The notes: generated by a model not told the origin, from the sequence alone. A DNA stretch of 64,000 nt from Isoetes taiwanensis (GCA_021234155.1 JAJEKV010000028.1:12044134-12108133), one strand, 5' to 3'; shown: positions 34,748-46,853, counted from the stretch's first letter. Numbers and translations are program-made.

Positions 34748-34808
34748 AAAGTATCTTTATCTAAAGTAACATGCAAAAGTATCTTTATCTAAAGTAACAT
34801 GCAAAAAA
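34748..34808 (+). repeat. Short tandem duplication inside the hAT element
   Basis: ATGCAAAAGTATCTTTATCT followed by AAAGTAAC is present twice head-to-tail, and a third partial ATGCAAAA follows. Confidence 0.85.
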
Positions 34809-35211
34809 AATAAACATATCTTGTGTACCTTATTGCAAAGCAACGTGAACTAAGGCTTTGCTTTAAAAAAAGTTTTTCGTGATTCAACACATGGCTTTTT
34901 CATTGCAATTGTTAAAAAATAAGAGGCTTTGGCTTTGTTAAAAAAATGCAACTCTTCAAATCAAATGGTTTTGGCTAAAAAAAAAAGAAAACACAAAAAG
35001 ATAAAAAAAAAAACTAGCATTCTAGGTCACGACCACATTCTATCAGAGTCCCTCCGCCGCAGACAGAGAAATCTCTAAGTTCTTCTGCCTTTCTGCTGCT
35101 TGTCATGAAATCGAACTTCTACTACTAGTGTCTACTTGGAAGCCATCCAACGTTTACTTGAAAGCCAGTGTTCAAACTTCAAACAAGGGTAAGTACAAAA
35201 TAAAACCATAT

Positions 35212-35214
<3 letters not shown>

Positions 35215-35250
<36 letters not shown>

Positions 35251-35366
35251 GCAAGGTTGGTGGGACTTGCACCCACCCACGTCTCCCACCCGATGGTTGC
35301 CAGTGGGTTTTGAACCCTGATGGGGATTACCCCAATCCAAGGCCTTACCACTAAACCACCACCGCG
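35215..35366 (-). mobile_element. tRNA-derived SINE with poly(A) tail
   Basis: The minus strand begins GCGGTGGTGGTTTAGTGGTA (box A within it) and has GGGTTCAAAACCC (box B, 35305-35317). It ends in a run of 31 A residues (35245-35215 on the minus strand). The body is about 120 bp. Possible imperfect target duplication TATGGTGTAATC / TATGGTTTTATT lies on the two sides. It differs in body and tail from the SINE at 33.6 kb and so is a separate family. It inserted into the hAT element. Confidence 0.85.
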
Positions 35367-35432
35367 ATTACACCATAGCTTCTTCCTTTCTGATCTGATA
35401 TATTTAATTTGCAAATTATGCAGTGACTTTGA

Positions 35433-35702
35433 TTGACAAACATGCCTCCTGAAGAAAGTAAATTGTGGGAAAAGTGTTGTGTGAATCTCGCCAAGCAATC
35501 AAATGGAGATAGAAGTTGGAATTGTAAGTTTTGTGGTAGATATGCTACTGGGACAAAGACAAGGTTGATTTGCTCATCTCAGAGCCAAAATCGGAAAGGG
35601 AATAAAGAAATGTCCTCTTGTGCCTGATGAGATTAAACAAGAGGTGTTTGTAGAGATTGGAGAAGCTAATACGAGTGTAGAAAATGCTTCTTATCATTAT
35701 AT
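35433..35702 (+). pseudogene. hAT transposase N-terminal BED zinc-finger remnant
   Basis: The frame from 35433 reads LWEKCCVNLAKQSNGDRSWN, then CKFCGRYATGTKTR, matching the BED finger (CxxC with the following G-x-T-R) that starts plant hAT transposases. A frame change near 35605 is needed to continue into VPDEIKQEVFVEIGEA. The His pair expected after CxxC is not evident (the region is SSQSQN). No RNase H-like catalytic domain follows. Confidence 0.75.
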
Positions 35703-36028
35703 AGTACAGGTTTCTATGAATACAACTCCTTTTTTTTTGTATAAATAATTGCAATTTCATATATATTTAATAGGAGTGCAAAGAGATTCTGTCACTGGTA
35801 GCGAGGTCCATGGTCAGATAGCATAACTATGAAAAATGGGCAAATGGACATTTGGCAGAAGTACTAAACATACTAGACGTACGCAACGTACTGTACGTGT
35901 ACTAAACAAAACAAAAAAAAACGTACTTAACGTACTTTGAACTCCAAACGTCTTCTAAGCGTCCTGTACGCTTGTGTACGTCTAGTACCGTACTTGTACA
36001 GGACGTACATGACAACACTGGGCCAGAA

Positions 36029-37853
36029 CCAAGGGGCACTTATGCTTCGCATATACTGAACTTCCCAAGAAAATTTGAATTTGAACGTCCATTTTTTATT
36101 CTTACCTATGTTCAATGGCGTAAGATTTGTTGTGGGCAGACAGAGCTGGTTTAGAAAATGCACTTGAGAAACACAAGCTTTATTTTCTAGATCTAATGAG
36201 AGGGGATGTGAGATTCTTGAATTCTTGATTTGGGATTCATTTATAGGCAGTTCTACAGTGGGTTATTTGAAAAAACTAAATTTTGATTATGAGGGGACAA
36301 TTGTTCTCATGCCAAGGATTTGTTGATTCTTGATTTACAGCAATGAGGATGGTACAACAACGAAAGAAGCAAAAGAAGCATCAAAATATGTCCAATTCTA
36401 CATACATGCAATTCCTCTACAGCGTTTTAAGACTATGCTACACTTGGCATGTTGATGCAATTGTGCACATATTATCTTCATGCGCCTACTTCTGCGATAA
36501 AAATACGTCTTTGAACAGGGCAGTGCTGCTTATCTTCAAAGCATAGGAGAGCATGTTCCTCCCACTTTACCAATATTTTCTGTCCGTAAAGGGCTAGAGA
36601 TTAATTCCAAGAGCACTTCGGAATCCGTCAGCCTGTGGTCGTCATATCTGGGCGTTCATTCTCAACAGAGATCATGGATCAATTGCCGATCTGTTGGATG
36701 TTTTGTTCTATCTTTATGATTGGTAAGATTGCATTGTTATCCTTCCTTCTGTCTGCTAATTTGATTTTTTTTCCAAATCACCACGATTATTGCATGTTTG
36801 TGCTTGGATAAACTGATCTTGCATTACTTTTTTAGCATGCATGGATGTAAATTTAATTGTTATTTCAGGGTTGCTTGAAGTAGGCTCATGTGGAGATCTT
36901 TGAAAGAGAGGTTCGTCTCTCATATTGGGATAAAATCAAGCAGGTATTATCTAGCCAGATACAGAACCTATTGCCCAGACCAATGCTTCTTATGGACGTG
37001 TTTTTCCTCATTCAGAAGGCTCAAGTATTCGAGTTTCAAACCATATTTAAAATCTTCATCAGTTATTATTCAGTTGATCAGTTTGACTTATTTCATCAAT
37101 GCCAAATTATTGTTTGAAAGCTGTCAGCATGAACACAACTCTGATATGCCTTTTTCTTGGGCGGGCACCGCGGCATCAACTTAGTATAGCTAAATATTTA
37201 CCTGAGCATACAGGTCAAGTGATTAACATCGGAAAGTAGCTTCAGATTTTAGACGCATTTTAAAGTTTTGGAGTGTTCTGACATTTGGGTTTTCTGGAAA
37301 GAACTGTCTTACTTTTGTAACCTAATTTGATTGCAATGGCTCACCTTTACAACATTGCAATCCTGCTTTCTTGTTTGTCTTTGTCATATTGCTCCTATAC
37401 GCACGTTCTTTTTTGAATATGTAACTTAAATCCAGGAAAATGTTGGCCATATCATCTCTGGTTGTTTCATTGTGCGTATCTGGAGTAATAAATCTTACAG
37501 TGAGGTTAAAATGACCTCGCATAAGGAAGTTGGGTAAGAGTTAATATTTGAAAGGGCACTGATTAATCTATATATAGCAGCAGGGATCTTACTGTAGCTG
37601 CAGGTTTGTTTGAATGCATCATTGGTAAATTTTGTTCTGCGATGCATTCGAGACTGGTTGTTTACTTGCTTCGCAGCCTGTTTGGGATTTTCAAGTGTAT
37701 ATCCTTGCAGTGGGTCTTTCTCTCATCCTAGACAACTGAAGCTTGGCCCTTATGTTGACTTATGCAGAAAGTGCTTTTAGTATTAGTCTTGTCAATGTGG
37801 AGTTCATTATAGGTCTTCTGTTAATGTCAGTGCTTTATTTTGTGGATCCTCAG
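36029..37853. other. Region upstream of the SR-like exons, no recognised exon
   Basis: I searched this stretch for the RRM exons expected upstream of the SR45a/Tra2-like exons and did not find RNP1 or RNP2 motifs in any frame. An exon-like piece at about 36885-36943 (acceptor GAAGTAG, then AHVEIFEREVRLSYWDKIKQ, then GTATTA) is not recognised. Confidence 0.35.
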
Positions 37854-38251
37854 GCGAAGAGAAAACGAGCAAGGGCCCCAACACCTGGGAAGTATCTTGG
37901 TGCTAAGATCGTAGATATATGTGAGTTCATAATGGATATTTGGTTTTCTTTTACCTAAAGTTTTTTTCCGCAGCTTCATGTCGGGGTCATAGCAGGCGAC
38001 ATGGCAGTGATGGATATAGTTTGAGGCATTCTCCTACTTATTCTCCTTACCAGAGTGGCTATGATAGATCACCTTCTTATTCTCCTTACAGGTCAAGATA
38101 TCGGAGATCCTACAGTCGATCTCCTAGTCCAAGTCACAGTCGTTCCCGCTCTCCCTACTACAGCTCAAGGCACTATCGAAGTAGAAGCAAAAGCTATTCA
38201 CCACATCGACGTCGTTCTTATCGGTCATACTCGAGGTCATATTCGAGATAG
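37854..38251 (+). CDS. 3' exons of an SR45a/Tra2-like serine/arginine-rich splicing factor (partial)
   Basis: Two exons, 37854-37920 and 37974-38251, joined by a 53-bp intron with GTGAGT donor and CCGCAG acceptor. The join is in frame. The first encodes AKRKRARAPTPGKYLGAKI, the linker that follows the RRM in SR45a/Tra2 proteins (PTPGxYLG is diagnostic). The second encodes an approximately 90-residue RS domain with SPSYSPYRSRY-type and RSYSRSPSPSHSRSRS-type repeats, ending at TAG. Such proteins regulate splice-site choice in the nucleus. No RRM or N-terminal RS exon is found in the preceding kilobases, so it is either a gene with very distant 5' exons or a truncated copy. A 3' UTR-like stretch follows. 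Confidence 0.75.
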
Positions 38252-39685
38252 AGATCTCCATGCTAGGGTATGATCAACCTCATGGAGCATTAGTGAAAAG
38301 TGTATTGTTAGTTGGAGCACATCAAAAGTGTGTAAAGTAGTTAAATTCCTGACATAAAAATGTTTCAGTAGTGTAAGTATTTGGTTGGCTCCATGTACTC
38401 AAGCAATTTAAGATGTTACAATATTTGTCTTAGTGAATGAATAGTTCTGCTTCTGCTGTTGCATCTGGCATAATTGTGCAGATCAGATTGGGGATCTTAT
38501 CCAGTGAGAGAATAAGTATGTGAACCCTGGAATGCACATCGTGCTATAATAAACCAGAACAAGATTGGGAGCCTGGCACAAATGAAACGAGGATGCACAT
38601 TATGAGTCATCTGCCTCAAATTTTTGTCTTTAAGCAATGTTTCCATTCCAGAAATGCTTTTTAGCATGGGGTTACACAGTGGCCTGCCATTATAACACTC
38701 TAGAATGGAAATGGGCTTGCCCATCCTGCTGTAGCAGGCAGCGCCGCTCTTGTTGCAGCTAATATTGCTCTTGTTGCAGCTCCAATTTAGGCCAAGATCC
38801 AAGATTTTGCGTTTAGATCCAATTTTATGCTCGTGTGCAGCTATTGCATTCGATGCTGCTGGGGCAGACATTGAAATGGCAATTGAAATACTAAGCTGAG
38901 AAGGTGCTACCTAGGAGTTTCTAGAGGAATGCATGTTTGTCAAGGAGAGATACTATACAGCGTTCACTTAAGTGAATTTAGAAGATGAAAAGTACAACAG
39001 CCCTTTTCAATGGTTGTAATCCATTCTTTTGCTGATTTTATTGATGAGTCCAAATGTTCCTATAATGTTACAATCAAGTTTGGCCTTATCTCCTCTTGTG
39101 CAAAAATTTAGAAAGAGCAAAAAAGGGTTATCTTATTTTAAAATCACCACTTTGACATTCGGTTGAGCTAAGGGCTTTATAGTGAGCTAAATAATTTATG
39201 TATTTAATATTGTAAACATTAGGCAAGGCAAACCTAGAATGGAATGTTTTGAGATTTATAGTGCAATGTGAAGCGCAAGACCCCAGCACAAAGGGTAAGC
39301 ATAAAGTGTATACAGTTATTCCAACATAAAGATAATGGCCAAAAGTGAGTATCTGTTCTTGAATACAAGACACTTAGTGTATTATTGTAATTAAGATATG
39401 AAATCATGAGGATATCATGCCTTCTTGTGGTTGAAGTGGAGCTTGATTGTACAAAGCATAGAATTTTGAATAGACTAGAAAATTTTATGATCCCCGAACG
39501 ATTGATTGTGCAATCTCTTGGAGTTTGGTTTAGTCATAACACATTAGTTTAAATACGAATAGATCTCGCCTCTTCGTGAGGGGAATGACTCAATGAGCAA
39601 TGTTGATGTTGTATATGCATCTCATCGACCAGTTGGCCTTAGTGGATGTAACGCTGTCTACAAGAAATTAGTCAGATAGATAGAT

Positions 39686-39825
39686 GGGTTGCCCCTAGGG
39701 GGGCAAACCTTGGGTTAGGTGGCTTTGTGGCATATCTTGGGTATATGCTGGAATATACTCAGGATATGCTAGTGACTGAAACCCATTGTTTCTTGTAAAC
39801 TGGCGGTCACTTACGTTCTGGATCT
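39686..39825 (+). repeat. Dispersed repeat, copy 2
   Basis: It begins GTTGCCCCTAGGGGGGCAAAC, like copy 1 at 33868, and ends near CTGGCGGTCACTTACG. Same orientation as copy 1, 5.8 kb apart, with the SR-like exons between them. A short (GATA)n stretch adjoins its left side. Confidence 0.8.
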
Positions 39826-40699
39826 CCGATGTTCCAACCGGGTAACTGGCAAGGCAGGGATCGTACAGAACATTAACTTGCTTCTGGCTGAATTTAAGGA
39901 GATTAACACTAGCTCAAGATTTAAGAAGAATATAACATCAATTCAAAAGATTATAGCATGAATTCAGGTCAGAATTTAGAGTTGAGAAGATAAAAAATGG
40001 TTTTAGCAAGTCGGTCGGCATTTTCTCCTTCTCAACCTACATCTCCTCTGCATCTATTTGTATGTGTGATATCCGACTCTTTAACACGGGCTTATGAACA
40101 TTTTAAACAATTATGAGCAGTTGATTGTTTATGCATCAGTAGGCGAGTTGCTCTTTTGGTTCTTCAGTCTAGCATAGGTTTCTTCAGAGTAGTACATTAG
40201 TTTTTTCCTCTAAATCTTAGCCTATTTTGCTTCTTTCAACTGTTATTGGAATGCGGCTGCTAAAAGAGCATGCATTCTTTTCCATCCACTATACCGAATG
40301 TTCGAGTATGAAGTAGATTGTATAATATGGGTATAGATAAGTTGCAGGTGCAAAAATAGCAAGGTGGTATTCACTGTTTTGACGTGTTTCTACATCAGTC
40401 CATTAATATGGTTATGTACTCAGTAATATGATTATGTACTCAGTAACATGCAACTATCTTGGTACTCCAAGAATCATGCTTATTCAAGCAAACATACTGC
40501 ACGATGGCATGTGCAATTGCCTTCTTGGACTTTCTTTAAGTTTGCTGTGCCACGAAATATTGTTTACTCAAAAATTTATCCTTCTTTTTTAAGGATGTTT
40601 ATTAGGATTATATCAGAAACTTGGAAGTATCATAGCATACAAAGATCCCTCATGCATAATATGTGCATTTTGCATGATATTGCTCTCTAGAGCCTGATA

Positions 40700-40923
<224 letters not shown>

Positions 40924-42281
40924 CCCATAGATTCAGCTTGTTTATAAGAAAGAGCTGGCCAAAAGGATCTGATACGGGTAAGGCCTCAAGGTTTGCACTG
41001 ATGTCAAGACAACACATCTAGATAATAAGTTATGACTCAAGCACTCTTATATCATATTGATACCATTCTTACACCATATCAATGAAATTCTAGATTAGCA
41101 CTCTTGGTCTTGGCCATTTACCAGTCCAAACTTAAAACATAAAAACTGCACTGCACCAGGCATCAATGCTCATATATGGCTATCATTCTTAAAGGTGTCA
41201 TATCTAGGTCTTGGAACCGTTGTTGTTGTTTTAGAAGATAAAAACAACAAAATAAAAAAACAAGCAAACGCACCTTCAGGCCATCAGAGGGCAACCCTCC
41301 GTGCGTAGCACCTTGTTCTTCTTAGGTTAGATTTTATCGGTTAGATTTAATAGACAGCTGAAACAGAAAGATAAAGGTAGCCAGATGCAGCCGAAGCGGG
41401 GAGAAAAGGGGAGATGCAAGTAAACAAAAGGGCAGATGCAAGTGAAGCAGAGAAGGAAGGGTAGACGCCGACTGATTTGCTAGAAGGAGTAGTAGTCGTG
41501 GCTGATTTGGTAGGATTTTCATTACAGACTGGAGGCTCTTGAAGGTTGATTTAATTAAATACTCATTTTTATATGATATGAAGGGCTGGATCATCATTTG
41601 CAGGTTAGGTGGAAAGCTTAGAAGGCGCCCTACTTCTTGTGAAGACAGGTTTCTGTTGCTTGTGTTGCTAGGGAAGTTAAGGTAGATGCTCCATTACCCT
41701 TTGTGTAAATCTATGTTTTGTAGGTGTTCCTCATGTCATACAGGAGGTTACGTTTTGTTTTTTTGCCTTATTACATGTTTGAGGAATGACATGACTCTTA
41801 TGTTCTATACTTTGGTGCTGCCTATTTTGGCAGGAGTTTCAAACTCCACATGAAGCTAATCCTGATCTTGTATAAATCTTATCTGGAATGGTCTAGGATG
41901 CATCTGCTCTAAGTTTAAATCTGTTGCATGGTTTCTAAGTCTAGCTAGTGTATTTGTACATGTCGCTTGTACAAAAGACTAGGTCACATGCAATTTTCAT
42001 GGTTTAGTGGCCCCAAAGAAAAATAGAGCCACGTCAGCATTTGATCTCAGCAAAAAAATATTCCCAGATCCTGCGCGGGAGGCAAAGCAATTGCACCATC
42101 GAACACTGAAGCTGAAATAGATGCTTCTAACTTTACTGAATCAGATGCCGAAGCTACTAGGGAACCTAAAGTTGTTCTGCATAAGATTCATCTAATACTT
42201 CTCAAAAGAAGCTGTGGGAGAAGATGATGTGGATATTTGTACGAAATCGATGATCTATAATCTCCTTTTGCAATTACAAAT

Positions 42282-42572
42282 AATAAGAAGAGGAAATTTA
42301 GGCTAGAAGCTTCAAGTTTTGACATACTGAAGGTCTTTGAACCTGTCATTCTAGATAAACCAAGGAAAGGAAATATAAAGACATCTTAGTCAAACTATGA
42401 AGAGCATAGCATACACTATATAGACTGGATAACATCGTCATGTGCTCTTAGCAGTCAATCTATGCATACTAGTTTATGGCATGAGACCGTATTTAAACTC
42501 CATAAACATGTGCTCAAAAATATCAAGGGAGAAATACCAAGAATAGAGAAAAATCCTACACCAGATGTTTGA
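42282..42572 (+). pseudogene. Unrecognised coding-like remnant (97 codons, one internal stop)
   Basis: This frame reads like real protein (KKRKFRLEASSFDILKVFEP ... EEHSIHYIDWITSSCALSSQ ... HKHVLKNIKGEIPRIEKNP) and is broken only by one TAG at about 42388 before the TGA at 42570-42572. Similar acidic coding-like sequence lies just upstream (GEDDVDICTKS, near 42.21 kb) in another frame. I do not recognise the family. Confidence 0.35.
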
Positions 42573-43764
42573 GCATTTGGAATGGCCTTTTGTTTTTTGG
42601 AATAAAAAGCCAATCTTGTACCTTGTTTCATGCAATCTTTCTATCATAGAGTCTTTCTAGCATGGCAGAGCTCTACCTTAAGCGTTTTGTCAACTTTTGT
42701 TCACATATCATTACTTTGGCTTGTAGACCCCATCTACAAAATATAGTCGAAAGGGTATTTTTCTGTATATAAGGCATTACTATTCCTTGATGCTTTTCAA
42801 GGAAATAAAAAAAAAAGCTAGTTATGTACGTTCCTCAGAAAAATTAAGAGGGCGATAACCTGCAGCCCTAGCTGTTATGGTAAGACCAGTAAGTGCTGCA
42901 GGTCATCCACCTTAACTGAACAGGGGCAAGCAGGTCTTCTGTTTAAATAATCAAAGTGCTACCAGATCCGTTAGAAAGATCGCAGCTGAGGATTCCACCA
43001 TCAGAAAGAATCTGCATGATGATACCAAATAAATGGCTGAGAATAGTTTGATTGAAAGGATCTGACCCCAGCCAGTTTGACCAGAAGCTTATTTACTTAA
43101 CACAGGCCCAGTTCCAATGCTCTGCTGCAGCAAATCTCCAAACCTAAAAAACTGTAAAAACTTCATTCAAATATCATCTTGCCATGAAAACAATAGACAA
43201 AAAGAGACCAAAACACCTGGAGAGGGACTAGGCTAGTGTTGGACTTTGAAGTTCATACAGTAATATACATTCTTGAAAAATATCTTGTCTTGATATAACA
43301 AATATACGAAGGCATGTAGCCCTTCTGCCATGCCTGTATACAATGCAAAAGGGTCTCTAAACCAAAGTTAAAGCAATAGACGCCACTAATTGTTCAAGGT
43401 TGAGGATGTCACTGATGCTGCTTCTTGGAAGCTGAAATTTTCATCTAGAAAATTCATAATATACTATCATGTGAGACATTTTATCATTTCCCAGTGTTGA
43501 TAAAGAACAAAAACAGCCATGGCATAAACTAAGGACAAACATAGCCTTCGCATAAACGGTTAATACATGAAATGCCTGCATTGAATGCGAAAAGCTCCAA
43601 GGCAAATTTGTAATAAGCATCTGTGCCACATTGCAAGACTAGGGTGCCTTGTTCAAGGTTTAAAGATGTTATGATGCAGTCTTCCATACACAAAACTCAT
43701 TGCATCCCACCTTAGAATGATCTGGCTCATCTAGTTCTAGTTTTCACAGACCTTCCACCACCTT

Positions 43765-44955
43765 CTATGAACACCCCTCATTCATAATCTGAAAATGTTT
43801 TTGGATTGCACCTAAACCTTGAAGTCTGGCATCGACAACAAAATAATCCACACTGCAAACCCCTTCACCATGTGGTGCACTGTCCAAATATCGCCACCCA
43901 TCGATAGAAGAACAGTAGGCAAAGACTAAGACCTGCGTTTTCCCATTGTTATCAACAATGCAAGATTGCACACACACAAGACCATTAGCAGCAGTGGCTT
44001 TTGTCAATGTCAAGTCATCATCAATATCAAAAGATGATAGCAGCAAAAAAAGATATGATTTATCTTCTTCATTGCAAAGCCATGTGGATAGTAAGTGTCT
44101 CTTCTCATTAATTCCAACCAACATAAGTCTGCCCTTGATTTGAATCAAGACATCCACTTTCCATTCCCCAAATTGATCTTCAGGTAATAAGAACTTCTTA
44201 TGTGACCAAGAATCAATATCAATGGAGTAGCTCCATATCTTGCCATCCTTTCCTAAGAAATAGATTGAGTTTCCAATAATGGGATGCGGTTGATTAGGTT
44301 CATTCAAATCATAACTAGGTCCAGGATATCCAGATGTACTTCTACTCCAACTCCCAGTGTGAGATTTATAAACTAGAAGTTGAAGTGTTGACGTAATAAG
44401 GATAACAATAAAGCTATTATCTAACAAATCAACATGGAAAGATAGGTTGCGCAAATTACAATCTGTGTCAGAGAGAGGGGGGCTAACCAAGCATTGAACT
44501 GAGGGGGATTTACACGGATCAAACAAGTATAATTTATCAGACATGATATCATAAGCACAGAGAAGACCATAAGAGCTATCCAGGTAGCTAATGAGATAAT
44601 CACCAGGCCATGGCTGCTGTGTCCAAGCCTTTTCTGGACTAATGCATGGGTCACACTTCTGACCTGGAAGAAGACCTGTGTTAAGGTACACACAAGCAGA
44701 TCGTACATGCTTTTTACAGTTGCAGGGGAGTAGAGCTTGGAAACCATCAAAAACGGGATAAGAAGGGCAGTCGCTATGATCATAAATATACATACAACCT
44801 ATGGTAGCCCTACGTCTCCAGCATTGCTTAGAATGAATAAAACGATACCAGTGCTTGGAGACAAGAGAAAATCGAGCCAGATCTCCGAAATCATCCAATC
44901 TTCGAAATACTTTCTCCGCAACCTCATCCGGGAGCTTGCAAAACAGAGTTTTCAT
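43765..44955 (-). CDS. F-box protein with kelch/propeller-like C-terminal region
   Basis: Intronless ORF of 396 residues. Residues about 5-50 (CKLPDEVAEKVFRRL, then FSLVSKHWYRFIHS) form an F-box, the segment that binds SKP1 in SCF ubiquitin ligases. The rest has spaced blocks such as GLLCAYD, LYLFDPCKSP, SIYFLGKDGKIWSYSID, DSWSHKKFLLPEDQFGEWKV and RLMLVGINEKRHLLSTW, with the spacing and aromatic pattern of F-box-associated kelch/beta-propeller substrate-binding domains. Length is normal for plant F-box proteins. The start is the first in-frame ATG and sits five residues before the F-box. No intact neighbour suggests its target. The frame has no defects. Confidence 0.92.
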   Translation of the reverse strand: MKTLFCKLPDEVAEKVFRRLDDFGDLARFSLVSKHWYRFIHSKQCWRRRATIGCMYIYDHSDCPSYPVFDGFQALLPCNCKKHVRSACVYLNTGLLPGQKCDPCISPEKAWTQQPWPGDYLISYLDSSYGLLCAYDIMSDKLYLFDPCKSPSVQCLVSPPLSDTDCNLRNLSFHVDLLDNSFIVILITSTLQLLVYKSHTGSWSRSTSGYPGPSYDLNEPNQPHPIIGNSIYFLGKDGKIWSYSIDIDSWSHKKFLLPEDQFGEWKVDVLIQIKGRLMLVGINEKRHLLSTWLCNEEDKSYLFLLLSSFDIDDDLTLTKATAANGLVCVQSCIVDNNGKTQVLVFAYCSSIDGWRYLDSAPHGEGVCSVDYFVVDARLQGLGAIQKHFQIMNEGCS

Positions 44956-45952
44956 CTTTCAGGAGCGTGGAGTTCATCGGTTTAGAAGCTTATTTTATGG
45001 ACTTTCTCAATCGGTGTAACTGGGTATGGTGCGTGGGGAGCCCTAGATAGAATTCCAATAACATAATGGCACGGTTGTACTTATATTCAATGGTCAGAAC
45101 ATGCAGAGCACATAGCAAGCCACGATTAAGTTCTGCAATTGTTGTTAGGGCATGGAATAACCTAAGATTTTGTAAGGTTTTGGGATGTATTCGTATGGCA
45201 AAATGTTATTTTGCTGATGTCAGTAAATGGGTTTTGAGTTTCCTAATGTGTTTGGAATTTTTTCTTGTTATAGCTCTATCTTTTCCTGGAAAGTAGGGTT
45301 TCTGCCATTTGTGTGCGTGAGGGCAGGGCGACGTGGCCTTGGCGGCCTTCTTCTGGCGAAGCTCATCGGACTGCTTGGCCATGGCAGCCTCCTTGTGGCA
45401 AAGTTATAGCTGACTGCATGCCTGGCCCGAGAAGATAGTGATGTAATTTAATTGCTTGGCTCCAAAGGATGATGCTGGCGGAGTTGTTCTAGTGGATTTG
45501 TTGTTGCATGCTTCTTGCATCTTCCAGCAATTTGCAGGGCGACGAAATAATGTTGTTTGTGGTTTTCTTTGCAAGAGGAGTTCATGGCAGGGCATGAAGA
45601 GTGTGTGCAGGATCACATAAGAAACCCCATCTTTTTTTATATTGGCAGGGTAAATCGATGCCCTCTGTGCCAAAACCTGTAACATGGAGTCGGATTTACA
45701 GGGATGGGTAAATCATTCCCAAAAATGCCTCGTGCTCTGCTGGTTTTGGTTTCACGATGGCTAGATAAATTGACGCCTTGTGTTCCACAAGGGGATTTTT
45801 GTTTCAAACTTATTTTGCATGTCTCTGAGCTATTCTGATCTAATTTGAAGCATCATTACTTTTTATGCCTCTGTTTTGCAGATTCCTCTGGTATGGAGCT
45901 AATGGCAGACACAGCTTCAGTTTTTGTTGTCTTATCTAGAATGGCAGGGCAT
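44956..45952. other. Gene-free interval upstream of the Rep-like locus
   Basis: It should include the F-box promoter. From about 45118 (CCTAAGATTTTGTAAGGTTT then TGTATTCGTATGG) it resembles 46545-46640 (ATAAGATTTTCTAAGGTTTT then TGTATTCGTAG), both followed by TGANGTCAGTANATG. This is an old duplicated block in the Rep-like locus. Confidence 0.5.
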
Positions 45953-46303
45953 TGGTACTGCCGTTTCTTGGCAGGGGGTTCAAATCCCCAATTATTTTGC
46001 TGAACCTGCAGTATATTGGCAGATAAATGCTGTGTGGATGTCTTTGTGAAACAGATTCATGATATGCTGCTGAACATTCATGTTGAACAGGAATGGAGTT
46101 CCTTTAATCTGTGTAGTTGCTGTTAAGCACTCAGTATGTACGTGTTTGACTTCAATGGAATACATTGTAGTGCACCTTAGGATGAGGTGGAAATTGGGGT
46201 TTGACCCCATCTTGACTTCTAAGGGACGGCCACATGTTGTGCATTGGGCATATGACATGGAATATTCTGATAATCAATGGTTGAGATTGAGCGATTATAG
46301 GAT
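45953..46303 (+). repeat. 3'-end-like repeat with hairpins, copy 1 (upstream of Rep)
   Basis: It starts GGTACTGCCGTTTCTTGGCAG and GGGGGTTCAAATCCCC, two small stem-loops in series. It ends with TTGGGGTTTGACCCCATCTT (46195-46214) and AGCGATTATAGGATT near 46290-46305. The blocks recur in the same order downstream of the Rep gene at 48955-49227. Confidence 0.6.
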
Positions 46304-46312
46304 TGAGCGATT

Positions 46313-46527
46313 GAATGGCCTGCTCTTGGCAAAGCTTTCGAGGTCGCCTTCATCCTTGCTGCGGTTGTAGCTGCATTTTGTGGTTGTGGTGTTGCTGCTG
46401 CAGTGGACTTGTTCTTTCGGCTATGGTATTCCGCATCCCAGGTAACATGCTGAAGAGGGCAGCTAGATGTAGAAAACAAACCTTGCCTCCTGAAGCTAAA
46501 TTCCCTTGTGTTGAGGATGCTTTCTCT
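46313..46527 (+). repeat. 215-bp direct repeat upstream of Rep, copy 1
   Basis: GAATGGCCTGCTCTTGGC to GATGCTTTCTCT. It is nearly identical (about 95 percent by eye) to 46854-47067. Both copies contain the frame MLKRAARCRKQTLPPEAKFP followed by CVEDAFS, so the duplicated sequence may include an N-terminal exon of the Rep protein. Confidence 0.9.
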
Positions 46528-46853
46528 TAAGTTCCCAAAATGTTGTTTGGGTGTGGTGTTACATAAGATTTTCTAAGGTTTTGCATGTATTCGTAGCCTA
46601 TTTTGTTATAAATCTGACGTCAGTATATGTGTTTTGTTGTTCCAGTGGTCGTTAGGTTTTTGTTTGAAAGTTGTAGTTTTTAGAAGGTCAGTGGTGGCGA
46701 TGGGTTCGCGTCCGCGTGGAGCGGATGGATTAGAGCAGAGGGAGTTCTGGCCACAGCTTAGGAGCTCGTCGGCATGTCGTGTTGCAGTATCAGGTAAGTC
46801 TGTTGTTTGTTTGTGGCGATGTCGTCTGGGAGTGGGGGTTTTTTATGTGGTGT

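Larger units (their letters stand above)
34437..36020 (+). mobile_element. hAT-family DNA transposon, non-autonomous, 1584 bp
   Basis: Ends CAGTGTTGTTTACGTACG and (inverted) CAGTGTTGTCATGTACG are flanked by an exact 8-bp duplication GGCCAGAA (34429-34436 and 36021-36028). The duplication length and the CAGTG terminus are typical of hAT elements. Both ends are rich in GTAC/ACGT palindromes. Inside there is a BED-type zinc-finger remnant but no hATC dimerisation domain, so it is not self-sufficient. A SINE is nested at 35215-35366. Confidence 0.92.

Noticed and set aside
35262-35366. Possible tRNA gene (box A and box B present)
   Set aside because: The acceptor stem does not close and a poly(A) tail follows, so it is a tRNA-derived SINE rather than a functional tRNA.
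36885-36943. AHVEIFEREVRLSYWDKIKQ as an upstream exon of the SR-like gene
   Set aside because: It has plausible splice borders but does not resemble any part of an SR45a/Tra2 RRM, so I did not join it.
37743-37958. 71-residue hydrophobic ORF overlapping the SR-like exon
   Set aside because: It reads through the intron preceding the PTPGKYLG exon; the splice sites and RS continuation explain the sequence better.
43946-44783. ORFs on the opposite strand or other frames inside the F-box gene
   Set aside because: They are shadows of the intact 396-residue F-box frame.
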